DNA of 64,000 nucleotides from Rosa chinensis (lineage: Eukaryota > Streptophyta > Magnoliopsida > Rosales > Rosaceae): assembly GCF_002994745.2 (NCBI RefSeq), contig NC_037091.1, positions 11,532,501-11,596,500 on the forward strand, read 5' to 3'. The notes under the pieces were generated by a model. That model did not search any database, was not told where the DNA came from, and worked only from the letters and a program-made list of their open reading frames with translations. The translations under genes and the position numbers were made by a program. This document shows, piece by piece, positions 1 through 11,058 of the stretch (position 1 is its first letter; every line of letters begins with the position of its first letter).

Positions 1-319
1 TGGCCATAACTTCTTCTAGAAAAATGGTATTGACAAGCCGTAAAAAGATCTGGAAACTAGACATCTGGAGCTTTCCATCAATATAAAGATCAACATCTGG
101 TTCATTGTGAGGTGGTCTCAGTGATCTGTCGAAGTTGACTGATCTGCACAGTAAGATTTGCCGATTTTGCCTTTCAATCCCTCTTTTACTTCTTTTCTCC
201 TTCTTTGCTCAAAATACCTATAAAACAAGTAAACAACGTAAATAACGAGAAAATACACTAACTAACAAAGAAAGTATAGAGGTTAACGTTATTAATATCG
301 CATAATTATGCTCCTATCA
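1..319 (-). repeat. Partial LTR of an LTR retroelement, minus strand
   Basis: Read on the minus strand, a purine-rich tract with GTGTGGGGG (a polypurine-tract-like motif) is followed at 319 by TGATAGGAGCATAATTATG, a plausible LTR 5' end starting with TG. The LTR would run leftward out of the window, so its other end cannot be seen. No coding capacity is visible. The assignment rests on the PPT-to-LTR arrangement only; the lineage (Athila-like is possible) is a guess. Confidence 0.4.
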
Positions 320-2099
320 AATACCCCCACACTTAAGCTTTGCTAGTCCCTAGCAAACAAAGAACAACTAGAACAAAGACACGGACCTAATATCTTCCAA
401 ACATCTTAGAGAACTTATAATGCCCGCACATATGGTCAACAAGATTCAAGTAGTCATGAAATCAAACTCATAATCAGACTTAAGAGCTAATTTACTTTGA
501 TAACCATCATACTCAAAATCTGATGCAAAGATAACCAAAACCAATGCAACAAAAGAAAACTCAACATCTTCATGTTTCAAACAAGCTTCAACTTAATTTC
601 TCACAAGGATGCTCTCAATTTCTTTTCTCTCATGATTTTCTGACTTGATGCCTAAGCATAAATATTCACTCAAGTTATATGTGAGAGGAATGATGTAATA
701 AGGCAAACAAATAGCTCACATATGATAACAAGAAAGAAAAGCTTTTTCTGATATTTTTTTCATTATAATCCCATGATTGGAATGCCAAAACTCGGATGAA
801 GGCCAGTGACACCATATGCTCACCCCTCTGCACAAGTCTCCACAAATCGAATGCACAACTTCAAAGATAAGGTCTTTATTCAAGGTTGTAATGGGGCCAA
901 GGGTTGAGGTTTAATGAAAGAAAGAATAGGAAATAACAAAGATTCTAAAAACCTAGTGGGGCGAGTAATGAAGTAAGAGATGAAAAATCTTTAAAGTTCT
1001 CAAGGTATAATGTCTACAACATTCGTGAAGTAGGACAAAGGCCAAAATTTTCATGTTGGGCCTTCACTTCTAATCAATCTCCTTTTCACATAGAGAATTA
1101 GATCCAAACTTTATATTATTTTTTTTCTTTCAATGCCGAATAATTCCTTCTTTTTTTTTTTTTTCACGGCAATAAATATTTTTTCTTTGGATCATGAATC
1201 TAATTCCCCCACACTTGTTTTGTACAACAATCACCTTGAACGGAAATATCTCATGAATATAGCTCCACTAAATCTTAAAAATAAGGGTAAAGGAAAAACT
1301 ACACTAGGCTTAAGGTTTAAGGATTATGTGGGTGATGAAAGAAAAGGCTAAATGTAGGCACAACGGGGTTAACTAGGGGGTTGCACATCTTGTGTGCATA
1401 AAGGGACACCGGTTAGTTTGGCTTTGGTGGTAATCCTAGTGCCTTCATTCCTTCCCATCCATCATGCAATTCAACCATACGCTTCAAGAGGCTTTGGGGC
1501 AAGTTCTAGCACTTGTCCTTATATAAATATGCATGTCGAATCCGAGTCTCAACCAAGGTGAATAAAAGATGAGATCAAGCAAAATCCTCGTCAAGAAAAT
1601 AAGATGATCTATACTAAGCACTCAGAAAAGAAATAGCACATATAAAGGTTCAATAACTCACAAGGGACTAAATCAAGTTTAACTTGTTCTAGCATGCTTC
1701 CATCAAATTTTCAGTCATCACATAAGTCCTAACCATCAATTGCACCATAAATCAAGCATAATAATCATAAAAGTCTATTAGCAATTACTTAAGATTATGA
1801 ATCCAAAATCATGCTTGCAATCATCTTGTAACCATATAATTCAAATCGATAGTTCATGCTCATCATAATGTTGGAAGACTCCTAAAGACTCAACAAAAAC
1901 AAAAACAAAACCTAAAAATATTTTTTCTTGGTTGATTTTTCAGTTTTTTTTTTCTTTTTTTTTTCCTGACGACCGGTCGGCGGATTTCGCCTACTGGTCG
2001 GTGAGCTTCTGACCCTGAAATAGACAAACAACGACCGGTCGGCAGACTTCGCCGACTGGTCGGTGGATTTTGAAAAAAAACATGAAATAGCCAAAAACA
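320..2099 (-). other. Non-coding internal 3' region of the same LTR retroelement
   Basis: AT-rich sequence without a convincing ORF; the short ORFs are low-complexity. On the minus strand it contains two tracts of the form AGTGTGGGGG (near 323-335 and 1205-1216), which resemble the repeated purine tracts found between pol and the 3' LTR of some large plant Ty3/gypsy elements. I infer that it is the non-coding 3' internal part of the element whose LTR occupies 1-319. No gene was recognised. Confidence 0.35.
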
Positions 2100-2232
2100 C
2101 AAGAAGTATAGTGGTTCGTCTCCCGCATTAGCGGGAGACTACGTCCACTTGAAAGCTTAACTATGTATGTTGGGCCTTGCGGCTTGGTGAAGTAGCAATA
2201 CAACTGTAGATACCTCTACTAGCAAACTATTT
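2100..2232 (-). repeat. Rearranged Tat LTR fragment with inverted end
   Basis: Positions 2100-2185 repeat the LTR segment at about 2925-3010 (shared motif AGAAGTATAGTGGTTCGTCTCC). They are followed by CTTGGTGAAGTAGCAA, which matches about 3310. The last ~25 bases, starting TGTAGATACCTC at about 2207, are the reverse complement of the LTR end at 3327-3351. The fragment is therefore a deleted and partly inverted LTR copy. Confidence 0.5.
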
Positions 2233-2709
2233 TGTCAGTGGTGCAACTCAACGGTGAAGTTCAGCGGTGAACTTCCGGCGGTGCAGCCTGGCAGTGAAGT
2301 TCAATGGTGAACTTGCAGCAGTGAAGCTTAGTTGAGCATGGCCTGCGGTGCTTTATCTTTGGCCGGCGGAGGTGTGCCGCTGATGATCAATGAAGAATGG
2401 CCATGGGTGCCCAGAGAAGTCTTCTGGGTGTCCAGAGTGACTCATCACCAATTTTTTTATTTTTTTTTGAGTAGGTCAGCGTTGACCATTTTGAGCTGGC
2501 GTTGACCCTTTTGAGCTGGCGTTGACCAGCCCAGTGGGTGTTGATCAAGCTTTAATTTGATGTTTTACCGCTGGCCTGGGCAGAGGTTGCCGCTAAAGAA
2601 TTGAGTGGGCACAAGTTGCCGCTGAGAAGGTTGAGGAGTTGCCGCTGACCAAACTTGATTGGCGTTGACAAAACTTGAGCTCAGAGTGGGTGTAGCGTTG
2701 ACTTTTCTT
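2231..2709 (-). repeat. Tat-type internal repeat, copy 1
   Basis: This ~480-base stretch is nearly identical to 15783-16259 (shared start TTTGTCAG and shared end TGTAGCGTTGACTTTTCTT). It is rich in GCGGTG, GCCGCTG and GTTGACC motifs and has no credible ORF. On the minus strand it lies just downstream of a primer-binding site at 2848-2866, so it is the leader region of a Tat-type retroelement that has lost its coding part. Confidence 0.6.
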
Positions 2710-2847
2710 TAACTTGAAACCTTGCAACTTTGCAGGCATTGGGAACAAATTTGTTGAAATTTTTTTTGTTACCGCCAAGGATAGGGTTAGGTGCAATGCT
2801 TGCTAGCGGTTTATCTCAATGGTAAGTGACAAAGCCTTTGTGTTGGC

Positions 2848-2866
2848 TTCCCACAGACAGCGCCAA
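2848..2866 (-). other. Primer-binding site of Tat-type retroelement
   Basis: On the minus strand the LTR end ATTAACA is followed at once by TTGGCGCTGTCTGTGGGAA. Apart from one base (T for C) this matches TTGGCGCCGTCTGTGGGAA, found just after the 5' LTR of the coding Tat element at about 57490. It fixes the orientation and the LTR 3' boundary at 2867. Confidence 0.65.
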
Positions 2867-3351
2867 TGTTAATGTTTGTGACTGAGGGGTCTAATTAACG
2901 TAAAAGAGAGAGAGAGAGAGAAGACACAAGAAGTATAGTGGTTCGTCTCCTGTATTAGCGGGAAACTGCGTCCACTTGAAATCTTAACTATGTACGTTGG
3001 GCCTTGCGACCCAAGAGGATTACATGAAATATAATGGGATAGTGATCTAAGTGGGTGGAGGTCCCTTTTATAAGTAAGGAAGCCTCCCCCCTTACACTTG
3101 TTTTCCAATGTGGGATGCTGAACTCACTATTCTAGTGTAGAAAAGCCTATTATGGAGGCATATTGGCAAGGCCGGGAAGGTGGCTTCCCGGCGACGTATC
3201 TGCCACTTCTGGATACCGTAGCGTAGCCTGAACATAGGGCTACAGGATGCATGTCGTGGTTGGGTCCCACAATGGCTTATGGGCCCGCTAAGAGAGGGTT
3301 ACTTATGCTTGGTGAAGTAGCAAAACTAGTTTGCTAGTAGAGGTATCTACA
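2867..3351 (-). repeat. Tat-type LTR (minus strand)
   Basis: A 485-base segment starts TG and ends CA on the minus strand (from 3351 down to 2867). It carries a TATA box read on the minus strand (CTTATAAAAGG near 3070) and a GA microsatellite near 2905-2922, and it is followed by a primer-binding site. The size agrees with the 507-base solo LTR at 52058. The 5' edge is uncertain because similarity to 53053-56208 continues past 3351, so the real LTR may be much longer. Confidence 0.5.
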
Positions 3352-6069
3352 AGTCCCCGAAGTCCCCAAGTAAGAGGAGCTTCTTGGTTGGGGAGTTATA
3401 ATCATGAAGTCATCAAGCATAAGTAACCGGGCAGCACGGAGCCCCTACAAGTCCCCGAACTCCGTAAGCAAGAAGGGAGTCGTTAACCTACACAACAAAG
3501 ACAAAAACACGCATATGTAGAATGCTTGTTGCATTGGGCAACATGTGTGAGTTGCATTGATATGCGTTGGCATATGCAAATGTATGAGGTGTGTGATACA
3601 TGTTGATGTATACACGTAAATGGCGTCGAGTATGATCGGTTATGACGTAGAAACTCGAGAACGCATATGGTTGTGTGAGCAAACGAATTGCATATGATAA
3701 ATGCGTAATGCGGGCAAGGAAACGAATGAGGTCGAGTTTCACGAGGTTACGCTTGGTGTAAGTTTGCATGAGTGCTATAAAGGCAAGCGTTTGTAATTCG
3801 TGAATGATTAATACGCGAACACTTGTGATTGTTTGGTTGTCGCTCGTATTAATGGAACGCGAAAAGAATTCAATTTGTCGCAATCGGTAAACGACAAATG
3901 GTAGAAAAATTCAATGTTCCATTAACGTATGGTGTGTCGAGTAGACATGAGTGTAAAGCTTGGAAATTCCGGGAAGGCGTGAGCAGAAAACTCGGGGTTG
4001 CCGGGAAGGCATGAGCGGGAAGTTCGAGGATTTCCGGGAAGACATGAGCGGAAAGCTAGTGAGCGGGAAGGTCGGGGTTGTCGGGAAGGCATGAGTGGGA
4101 AGCTCAAGGGCTGCCGGGAAGGCATGAGCGAAAGCTCAAGGGCTGCCAGGAAGGCATCAGCGGGAGCTCAATGGTTGCCGGGAAGGCATGAGCGGAAGCT
4201 CAAGGGTTGCCAGGGAGGCATGAGCTGAAGTTCAAGTGTTACCAAGAAGGCATGAGCAGGAAGCTCAAGGGTTGTCGGGAAGGCATGAGCGGAAGCTCGG
4301 GGGTGCAGCGAAGGCATGAGTTGAAGCTCGTGAGCGGGAAGCTCAGGGGTGCTGCGAAGTTATGAGAGGGAAGTTCGTGAGCAGTAAGCTCGATGGTGTC
4401 GGGAAGGCATGAGCGGAAGCTCAAGGGCTGCCGGGAAGGCATGAGCAGAAGCTCGGGGGTGCCGCAAAGGCATGAGCGGGAAGCTCGATGGTGCAGGTAA
4501 GGCATGAGCCGAAGCTCGTGAGCGGGAAACTTAGGGGTGCCGTGAAGGCATGAGTGGAAGCTCGTGGGTGCCGCGAAGGCATGAGCGGGAAGCTAGGGGG
4601 TGCCGCGAAGGCATGAGTGTGAAGCTCGAGGTTGCTGCAAAGGCGTGAGCGGAGAGCCCCTGAGCGGGAAGCTCGGGGTTGCCGCGAAGGCGTGAGCGGG
4701 AAGCTCGAGGTTGCCGCTGAGGCGGAGCGTGAAAGCTCGAAGTTGCCGCTGAGGCATTAAAGGGTAACTCGCAAGTGATGCCCTGAGGCATGAGCGTAAC
4801 CATTGTTAATTATGCTGGGTTGTATGTACAAGTGCCCGAACTCCCCGATCAAGGAGGGTTTTCAACGGGGTTGATACCAAAGCGTGGTTTTGTGCCGTAT
4901 TGCGAGCATAATTAGTGCAAGTGCGTTGTCCATCTAGAATTGGTCGGAGTGAACGCTTATGCCCTTTCAGGTGGGCCCCTAGTAGGCCCTCCAAAGAGTC
5001 CCCTACTCCAGGCTATAGACCTCCGTATGGTCGGAAAATTGTTTGATAAGGGGAGCTGTGTTTAAGCAGTGGGTGTTAGGTAGCGAACCTAATCTTTGAT
5101 ACCCAAGTGTCGGGGGTTAATTGCCGGATCAATGGCTGCCGTGGGCTACGTTAACCGATCCCTTTACTCTTTCCCGGAGGAGGAAAGCTTAACTGCAATG
5201 CCGCGTAGCGGTCATTGTCACCTATGAGGCGTTGCCTTACCGCTTGGCTGTTGGTCGTGGACCATAGACTCGTGGACTCTTTAGACCCGTTTTAGGTCTC
5301 TTTCCCAGGGGGAAAGTTTGACAAAGTATGGTGGCCAAGAGGCTAGACAAAATATTTACACATGTAAATCTTGCTAATTATATGAACAACAAATAAGCAT
5401 GGCATAATTTGCTTAAGCAAGTGTCACATGTTTATTTAATTGAGTTGCAATTAAATAGAAGCATGGCATATTTGTATAGCATGTACTTGTAGTAAAGTCA
5501 CTGATAACATTTTGTAGGCATGTGTAAGGGTCATGGAGACATGTAAAGACATGGCAATAGCTCGAATTGCAAGAGTGTAAAAGATAAGATCTAGTTACTT
5601 ATCTTATGCCGATTTTGAGCGAGTTGGAATTGGAATCATGTAAGTACCTAAATCATGTTAGAGTTATCCAAGCATGACGCTCCATTGCTCCAACGAAGCC
5701 TCTTAGTAGAAGGGACAAGAGTGGGAAGAATAGCAATCGAATGATGGTAACTATGCCCTGGGCATAGAAAATAAGATGCATATATACATGACGTCCATGT
5801 GTAACTAAGCATGAGTGAACATGCTGTTGGCATCACATAAATCATATTATATAGTCATGCATAGCGGCTATGCCATAGGCATAAATAATAAGATGCATCC
5901 ATTGTATTTACATGGCATTAAACTAAGTTGTAGTAGGCCATGCTTATATTGCTATCTCCTTTGCAAGTGTACAGTATATTGTAGTATATAGAGTGCTTGT
6001 GATATGCACGCATGGCAATGTAATGCAAGCAAGTTCAGGCTTCTGAGATAAGGTCATTAATTATATAGC
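3352..6069. repeat. Long non-coding repeat block, copy 1
   Basis: There is no credible gene here. The block shares, in the same order, diverged segments with 53619-56208: the motif CTTCTTGGTTGGGGAGTT, a pair of 'ccccgaactccgtaagcaagaaggg'-like segments, a tract around 3900-3930 (aaaaattcaat..ttccattaa), and the segment around 5655-5685 (CCAAGCATGACGCTCCAT). It probably belongs to the long terminal region of a Tat-type retroelement. The minisatellite at 3961-4800 lies inside it. Confidence 0.45.
3961..4800. repeat. Minisatellite of GAAGGCATGAGCGG units
   Basis: About twenty or more degenerate units built around GGGAAGGCATGAGCGGGAAGC and (A)AGCTCGGGGTTGCCG repeat over ~840 bases. Unit length varies between roughly 25 and 45 bases. 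All six frames yield repetitive pseudo-ORFs, which explains the Gly/Arg/Ser-rich ORFs there; these are not taken as genes. Confidence 0.8.
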
Positions 6070-6280
6070 AAACTACAAAGACCCCCCTAGTAGAAGTCCA
6101 AAACACAAAGAACTCCTCCACTTTTGATTTTATACATCTAAGGACAAAAGTTTACACTTAAGGACATTTTGTCTTTAGTGAGTCTTTTACTTTCCTTAAT
6201 AGTTATCTCTTCCTTTGGTAAAAATAAAATTGACGGAGCGTAGTGGGCCCATGCTTTTGAATTTGTTTGTCTAAACATTT

Positions 6281-6284
6281 GCAG
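6281..6284 (+). promoter_or_regulatory. Candidate 3' splice site upstream of viral ORFs
   Basis: A pyrimidine-containing stretch ends in ATTTGCAG at 6284, upstream of the first viral ORF. With the strong donor at 13805 it could form a leader-to-body splice in a transcript from a circular or tandem genome, as known in several Caulimoviridae. This is inference from the motif only. Confidence 0.25.
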
Positions 6285-6360
6285 GAATAAACTCATCCTC
6301 TATACTCGAAGGTAAACAGTTATTTTACTATTCATAATTTCGATTGTTGACAGATTAGAG

Positions 6361-6585
6361 TTGATTGCTATCTGGAAAATTACTAGCAAAGAATTGCAAA
6401 AAGAAAGAGAAAAATTAAGAAAATTAAAAACCTATAGAGATAGTCTTGATAGAGAATCTCCCAACTATTGGGATATCATCTACAGACTCCAAACTAGAAT
6501 CTATAAAGTAGAACAAGAGATAGATAATCTTTTGTATGTTCTGGAAGAGGAACAAAAACCTCTTGATTATTTGAGCATTGGTTAG
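6361..6585 (+). pseudogene. Small coiled-coil ORF upstream of the viral primer site
   Basis: An open stretch of about 74 codons is rich in Lys, Glu, Leu and Arg with heptad-like spacing (for example KELQKEREKLRKLK and RIYKVEQEIDNLLYVLEEE), so a coiled coil is likely. No in-frame ATG is present: the frame is open from about 6316 and the listed start is a TTG. It ends in TAG at 6583-6585, after which the same frame stays open through the primer-binding site into the movement-protein ATG at 6643. It may be an exon reached by splicing, or the decayed N-terminus of the polyprotein. Function unknown. Confidence 0.45.
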
Positions 6586-6598
6586 ATCCGCACATCAC

Positions 6599-6610
6599 TG
6601 GTATCAGAGC
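6599..6610 (+). other. tRNA-iMet primer-binding site of the pararetrovirus
   Basis: TGGTATCAGAGC is the canonical 12-base sequence complementary to the 3' end of plant initiator tRNA-Met, used by Caulimoviridae to prime minus-strand DNA. Here it lies in open reading frame, 33 bases before the movement-protein ATG. Confidence 0.9.
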
Positions 6611-6642
6611 TTGTAAAATACCTCAAGGAGAACCCCTCCTTA

Positions 6643-7746
6643 ATGGGGACAATGTCAGAATTGTTATTAGAGAAAATAAATTCTCTATTGAAATCTTCTG
6701 ATGAGAAATATCAGAAGTTGTTACTAGAAATATCTAGATGTCAAACTCATCTAGAAAAATTACCTGCTATAATCCACCAATTGGAAAGATTGGAAAACAA
6801 ACTGGATTATATCAAAGAACTTCCAAAAACGGAAGAAGAAAAGCTGACAGTCGTCAGTAGAAAAATCAATGAACAGCAAAAATCGCTGGATTCTATGAAA
6901 AATATACTGAAGGACAAGAAAGTGCCTACAGTAAAAAAGAAGACTAATGGATTCAAACCATTAGAAAAACCAGACACAAATCTTGTTCCAAACATGATTT
7001 TTCTGGAACTATCTACTAGTCAGACTAGTATCCGGTATGAAAACCCGGAGAAAAGAGATATCAAGATGTTAAGCATCTTTGGAAAAAAGAAAGGAGTACA
7101 ACTCCTAAATGCTGAAGAGTTCGAATTCAACGAAATCGAACAGGAGGTAAAAAACTCCTCAATCCCAAAATTAGATTTTAAACAAATCTACAAAAGGGGA
7201 AAGTTTGATCTAATGGATAGCCATTATTTTAAACTACTGGAAATCACAACCCCCGCTACAGCAGGTGGAGAGACTGATTTTCTATTAATCACTCCTTCAG
7301 AAGTTGCCAGAGCACAAGCAAAAAAATATCAATTTATGCATATTGGAGCAGTCCAAGTAGGCATAAATCTGCTTGCTCGTGAAGGCATAAACTGTTCAGT
7401 CCTATGTGTTCTACAGGACAACAGGTTAACAGACTTCCAAGCTAGTCTGTTGGGAACACTTGAAGCATCTCTATGCGATCAAGTAGCGTATTTCAACTGC
7501 TTCCCCAACTTCACCACCAGCTTGAAAGATGCAGCTCACTGTCTACGATTGAGAGTCAAGACAGACGGCATATCCATGAAAGAAGATATGCAAGAACTTG
7601 CAATAGTATATAGAATATACTATAAATTGATGAGTACTACAGTAGCCCCCAAGACAAGGATAACAAATATCCCAGGTCTTACTACTGGATTCCTCACCAA
7701 TCAGAAGAACCATTCACAGCAGATTCATAAAGTTACTTGGAATTAA
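6643..7746 (+). pseudogene. Pararetroviral movement-protein region (30K superfamily)
   Basis: This 367-codon ORF has an N-terminal coiled-coil part (residues ~5-95, Lys/Glu/Leu-rich). It is followed by a globular domain (~150-340) whose layout fits the 30K movement-protein superfamily, with a conserved Asp in CVLQDNRL and a GTLEASLC segment. Such proteins act at plasmodesmata and move virus between cells. The ORF ends in TAA at 7744-7746, but the same frame continues with protein-like sequence to a TAG at 7819 and then opens again into the capsid region. The movement protein may therefore once have been part of a single polyprotein. ATG 6643 was chosen because it is the first ATG after the primer site; a second ATG follows three codons later. 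The domain call rests on pattern and position, not on a profile search. Confidence 0.7.
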
Positions 7747-7911
7747 GTGACTTTTCCTCTTGAATGGAAATTATCAGGTCCAAAAAGGCAACCGAAAAGA
7801 GCAAAAGCAAAAATCTACTAGAGTAGAAAAACTGGAGAAATCAGCCTCAACTTTGACAATCACAGAAAAAGTGATGTCTGTCCTGAGAACCTCAGGATAA
7901 ACAGCAGTCTT

Positions 7912-9045
7912 ATGAAAAGGAGCTACAGCACTAGAGAAGCTAGTGTCAGTGGAACAAAACCCACCATTGAAGATCCAATTTCTGAAGAAGAATTGGAAGC
8001 TGATCTGAACAGACCAATCAATATGCTCAGAGCTGAGAGGCTCTATGAACTCTATAAAGAAGCTGAGAATTGTGAAAATCCTGAACGATTAGAAAAACTA
8101 ATCGAAGAAATGAAAGAATTCAAAATCAGAAAGACGAGAAAAGTCTTTCCTTATCAAGATATTGAAATGGAAGAAGGAGAAAGCTCCAGAACTTTCGTTA
8201 GCAGAGAAAAAGGGAAAGTAAAACTCCCATTACAAAAAGCCCCCACTGGTAAAAAAGGAGAAAGAAATTCCCAAAGATTTGTCCCAGAGGATAATCTGCC
8301 TAGAGTTCCTATCACGAACTACGACATCTGGTTAAATCTAGATAAGAGTCTAGATAAAAGAAAAACCATTGACCAATGGGTAGATAGCCTGATGATGGCT
8401 TCTACACTTACCCCTGGCAAATTTGAAGCACCAGATTTGCAGGTGTACTATGAAACTACTCTTACTGGAGTAGCAAAAATGTACTACCTATCTTTCAAAG
8501 AAACCGCCAGAGGAAGAGACTGGCTTGAAGAGATAAAAAATTCAAAATCTCCGTATGATTTTGCAGTACCCTTGTACGATCAGTTCTGTGGAGATCTTTC
8601 AAATCTGAGTGAAAAAGCCAAAGAAACGGCAAAATCGAATATCTATGCTCTCAAGATCTGTGACATGAGATATTTCGAAGAATACCTGTATGAGTTTCAG
8701 GAATATTACTGTACAATTGGTGAACTAGAGAATACTGATCTAGTTAATCTGTTGCACAGGAAACTCCCTGAACCATGGAGAACAGCTGTGAGAGAAAGTA
8801 TAGCTGAAAGACCAATTGAAAGATTTTCAGTTGGAGGAATTGCCGACAGAATCCGGCAATTACTGAAGGAGCAATGCAAAGCCAATCTTAGAGCTAAGAT
8901 GGCCAAGAAACAACTCAAAGGAGTTGAAAATTTCTGTTATGGAATACTGGATATGCCCACAAACTGGGGATGTCATGAATCCAAATTCCACAGAAAGAAG
9001 AAAAAAGAAAAATATTACTCTAAAAAATTCAAAAAGAGTAATTAG
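7912..9045 (+). pseudogene. Pararetroviral capsid-protein region (interrupted)
   Basis: A 377-codon open stretch begins at an ATG and continues the frame of the movement-protein region. The N-terminus is acidic and helical. The core (~130-350) has the helical, Trp/Tyr-containing pattern of Caulimoviridae and Ty3-type Gag (DQWVDSLMMAS, YDQFCGDL, LVNLLHRKLPEPWR). The C-terminus becomes strongly basic (runs of Lys around residues 360-375), as expected before a nucleic-acid-binding knuckle. A TAG at 9043-9045 interrupts the basic tail; the reading frame then resumes with more Lys-rich sequence and a CCHC motif. The product would form the virus shell and package nucleic acid. Confidence 0.7.
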
Positions 9046-11058
9046 AAAAGAGATTGGAAATTCAAGAAGAGTTCCAATTACAAGAAACAAAAGGATGAAG
9101 ATCCTAAAAAGAAATTCTTCAAGAAAAAGAAGAATACTCATCAACATAAACAACCAAGCAAGAAAGCTTGCAGATGTTGGTTATGTAAAGCTGAAGGGCA
9201 CTATGTCAATGAATGCCCTGAAAAGGGTAAAAGATCTACTAAAGCTCTCTTCGAAGAATATGAGCAAATAGTAGAGGTAGCAAACATGAAAGGCTACGAA
9301 ATAGCCTATTCTGATGATGAAAATGATGACAGGTCAGTCTACTCTGCCTGGTCTGAAGAAGAAGTTTCATCAGATGAGTCTGAGATCGATTCTGAAGTAG
9401 AGTACTTCGAATCCAGACAAATGAATGTTTTGAGAATCAAAAATTGGGAAGAAAGCAAGACAGAATCCTTCATGTCTTCTTATCAGGTGAACCCTGGTAC
9501 ATTCGTTTGTGACTACTGCTTATGTCGTGAAAAGAATGGTCTCTCTATGTTTTGTGAAGAGTCTAAGAAGACTTATCATAAAGAATGCTTCATAGCTGAA
9601 GCAAGAAAAAAAACCAAAAATGGTCTTGTCAGCCAGTTGGTTGAGCAAGAATATGAAGAGTATTTCGCTGAGCAAAAGGCGAAAGAAGTTGAAACTCTGT
9701 TCCAGGAAACCATGGAACCATCTTCCTCGAAAAAGGAAGAAATCATCGATGAAGATATTGAACTGGTTGAAATACCAGAAAATGTAGAACTGGTGAAACC
9801 ACCAGAAACTGTTCATCTCTTAGAACGACAAGAGGCTACTGAAACATGGGATCTACTTGGCCAACCATCAGGCAAGTTTGATTATAAAGTCAGATATGAC
9901 CCTCCGTCATGGTTCAGTGACCCAGACATCAAAGAGATAATTCCTACAAACTGGGATGATACAAAACCTTCTAGTTGTGATAAATTATCACCTCCTCCAG
10001 AAGAAGTTCCAAAAGAAAAATGCAAACCATTCATTCCAAAGGAACAAGCTCAGGAAAATGAGCTTCATCAATCGAAAGTCGTCTCTACAAGTAGATATAG
10101 CAACTACATAGAGATTGGACTAAAATTCCCTGATCATAAAAAATATCATCTACATGCCTTTGTAGATAACGGATCGGGATTTACTGTTGCAAAGAGATTT
10201 GCAATTCCAGAAGAACTCTGGAAAGAAGATAAGAAAAAATCTGCTACTGGTGTTACATTTGATGGGAGCCATCTCACCATGAAGAAAGTAGCAAAAAATG
10301 TTCATATCACCATCGGTGGAGGAACATTTATCATCCAGAATGTTTGGCAATCTGAAGGCCAAGGATCTGATTTCTTGTTGGGAAATGATTTTATTCTCCA
10401 ACAACGATTCATTCAGGATGAAGAAGCGATAGGCTTCAGGAAAGGAGAACAGGTGTTCTGGGCAGACCGCCTCACACAAGCCAGAACTGTGGTCGGTCCC
10501 GGTTTTACTACTCAGTATCAGAGATCGCAACAGAATAGTGGTGATCTTACCCCTTACAAACCAAAATTCGAACCCATACTCCAAATCAAGCAACAAGAAG
10601 AATTACTTGTTGAAGAATCTTCAGAAGAAGAAGAAGAAACTAGTGAAGATGAAGAAGCTAGTTTCATCCATGAGCATAACCTCAAGCACTTTAAGAACAA
10701 GCTTGAGTCTCAGCAAATTCCCACTCTTGAAAAAATCAAGAAACTACTAGAGCAAAATGTGGATACAAATCCTCAGAAGTTTTGGGAAAAAGACCCAGTG
10801 GTCTGTGAATTAAGATTACATGACATGAATGCCATCTGTCATGTCAAAGCCATTCCTCAGTACAAAGAGGAAGATCAGAAAGAATTCCGAAGTGATATTG
10901 AAGATCTCCTGAAGAAGAGATTAATTCAACCTTCCACTAGCCCTCATCATGCTCCAGCATTCTACGTGAGAAATCATGCAGAAAATCTACGAGGAAAAGC
11001 TAGAATGGTTATTGACTACAGAGATGTCAATAAGAAGACTGTCAAAGACGGCTATTAG
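9046..11058 (+). pseudogene. Pararetroviral capsid tail, protease and N-terminal RT region
   Basis: This is the same frame as the capsid region, after the TAG at 9043. A CCHC zinc knuckle (CWLCKAEGHYVNEC) lies at 9175-9216. It is followed by an acidic, Ser-rich stretch from the ATG at 9286, then a second Cys/His cluster at 9508-9588. The retropepsin-like protease begins around 10090, with active-site DNGSG at 10165-10179, and is followed by a Glu-rich spacer (~10600-10670). The RT N-terminus has the motifs FYVRNHAENLRGKARMVIDY and RDVNKK. A TAG at 11056-11058 cuts the RT between its early motifs. The protease would process the polyprotein. The downstream ORF continues in the same frame, so only base substitutions separate the parts. 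Confidence 0.8.

Noticed and set aside
3998..4803. Several Gly/Arg/Ser-rich ORFs on both strands
   Set aside because: They follow from the minisatellite repeat; every frame is open and repetitive.
3590..5000. CRISPR-like array in the repeated GAAGGCATGAGCGG region
   Set aside because: Units are contiguous and degenerate with no unique spacers, and the genome is a plant genome.
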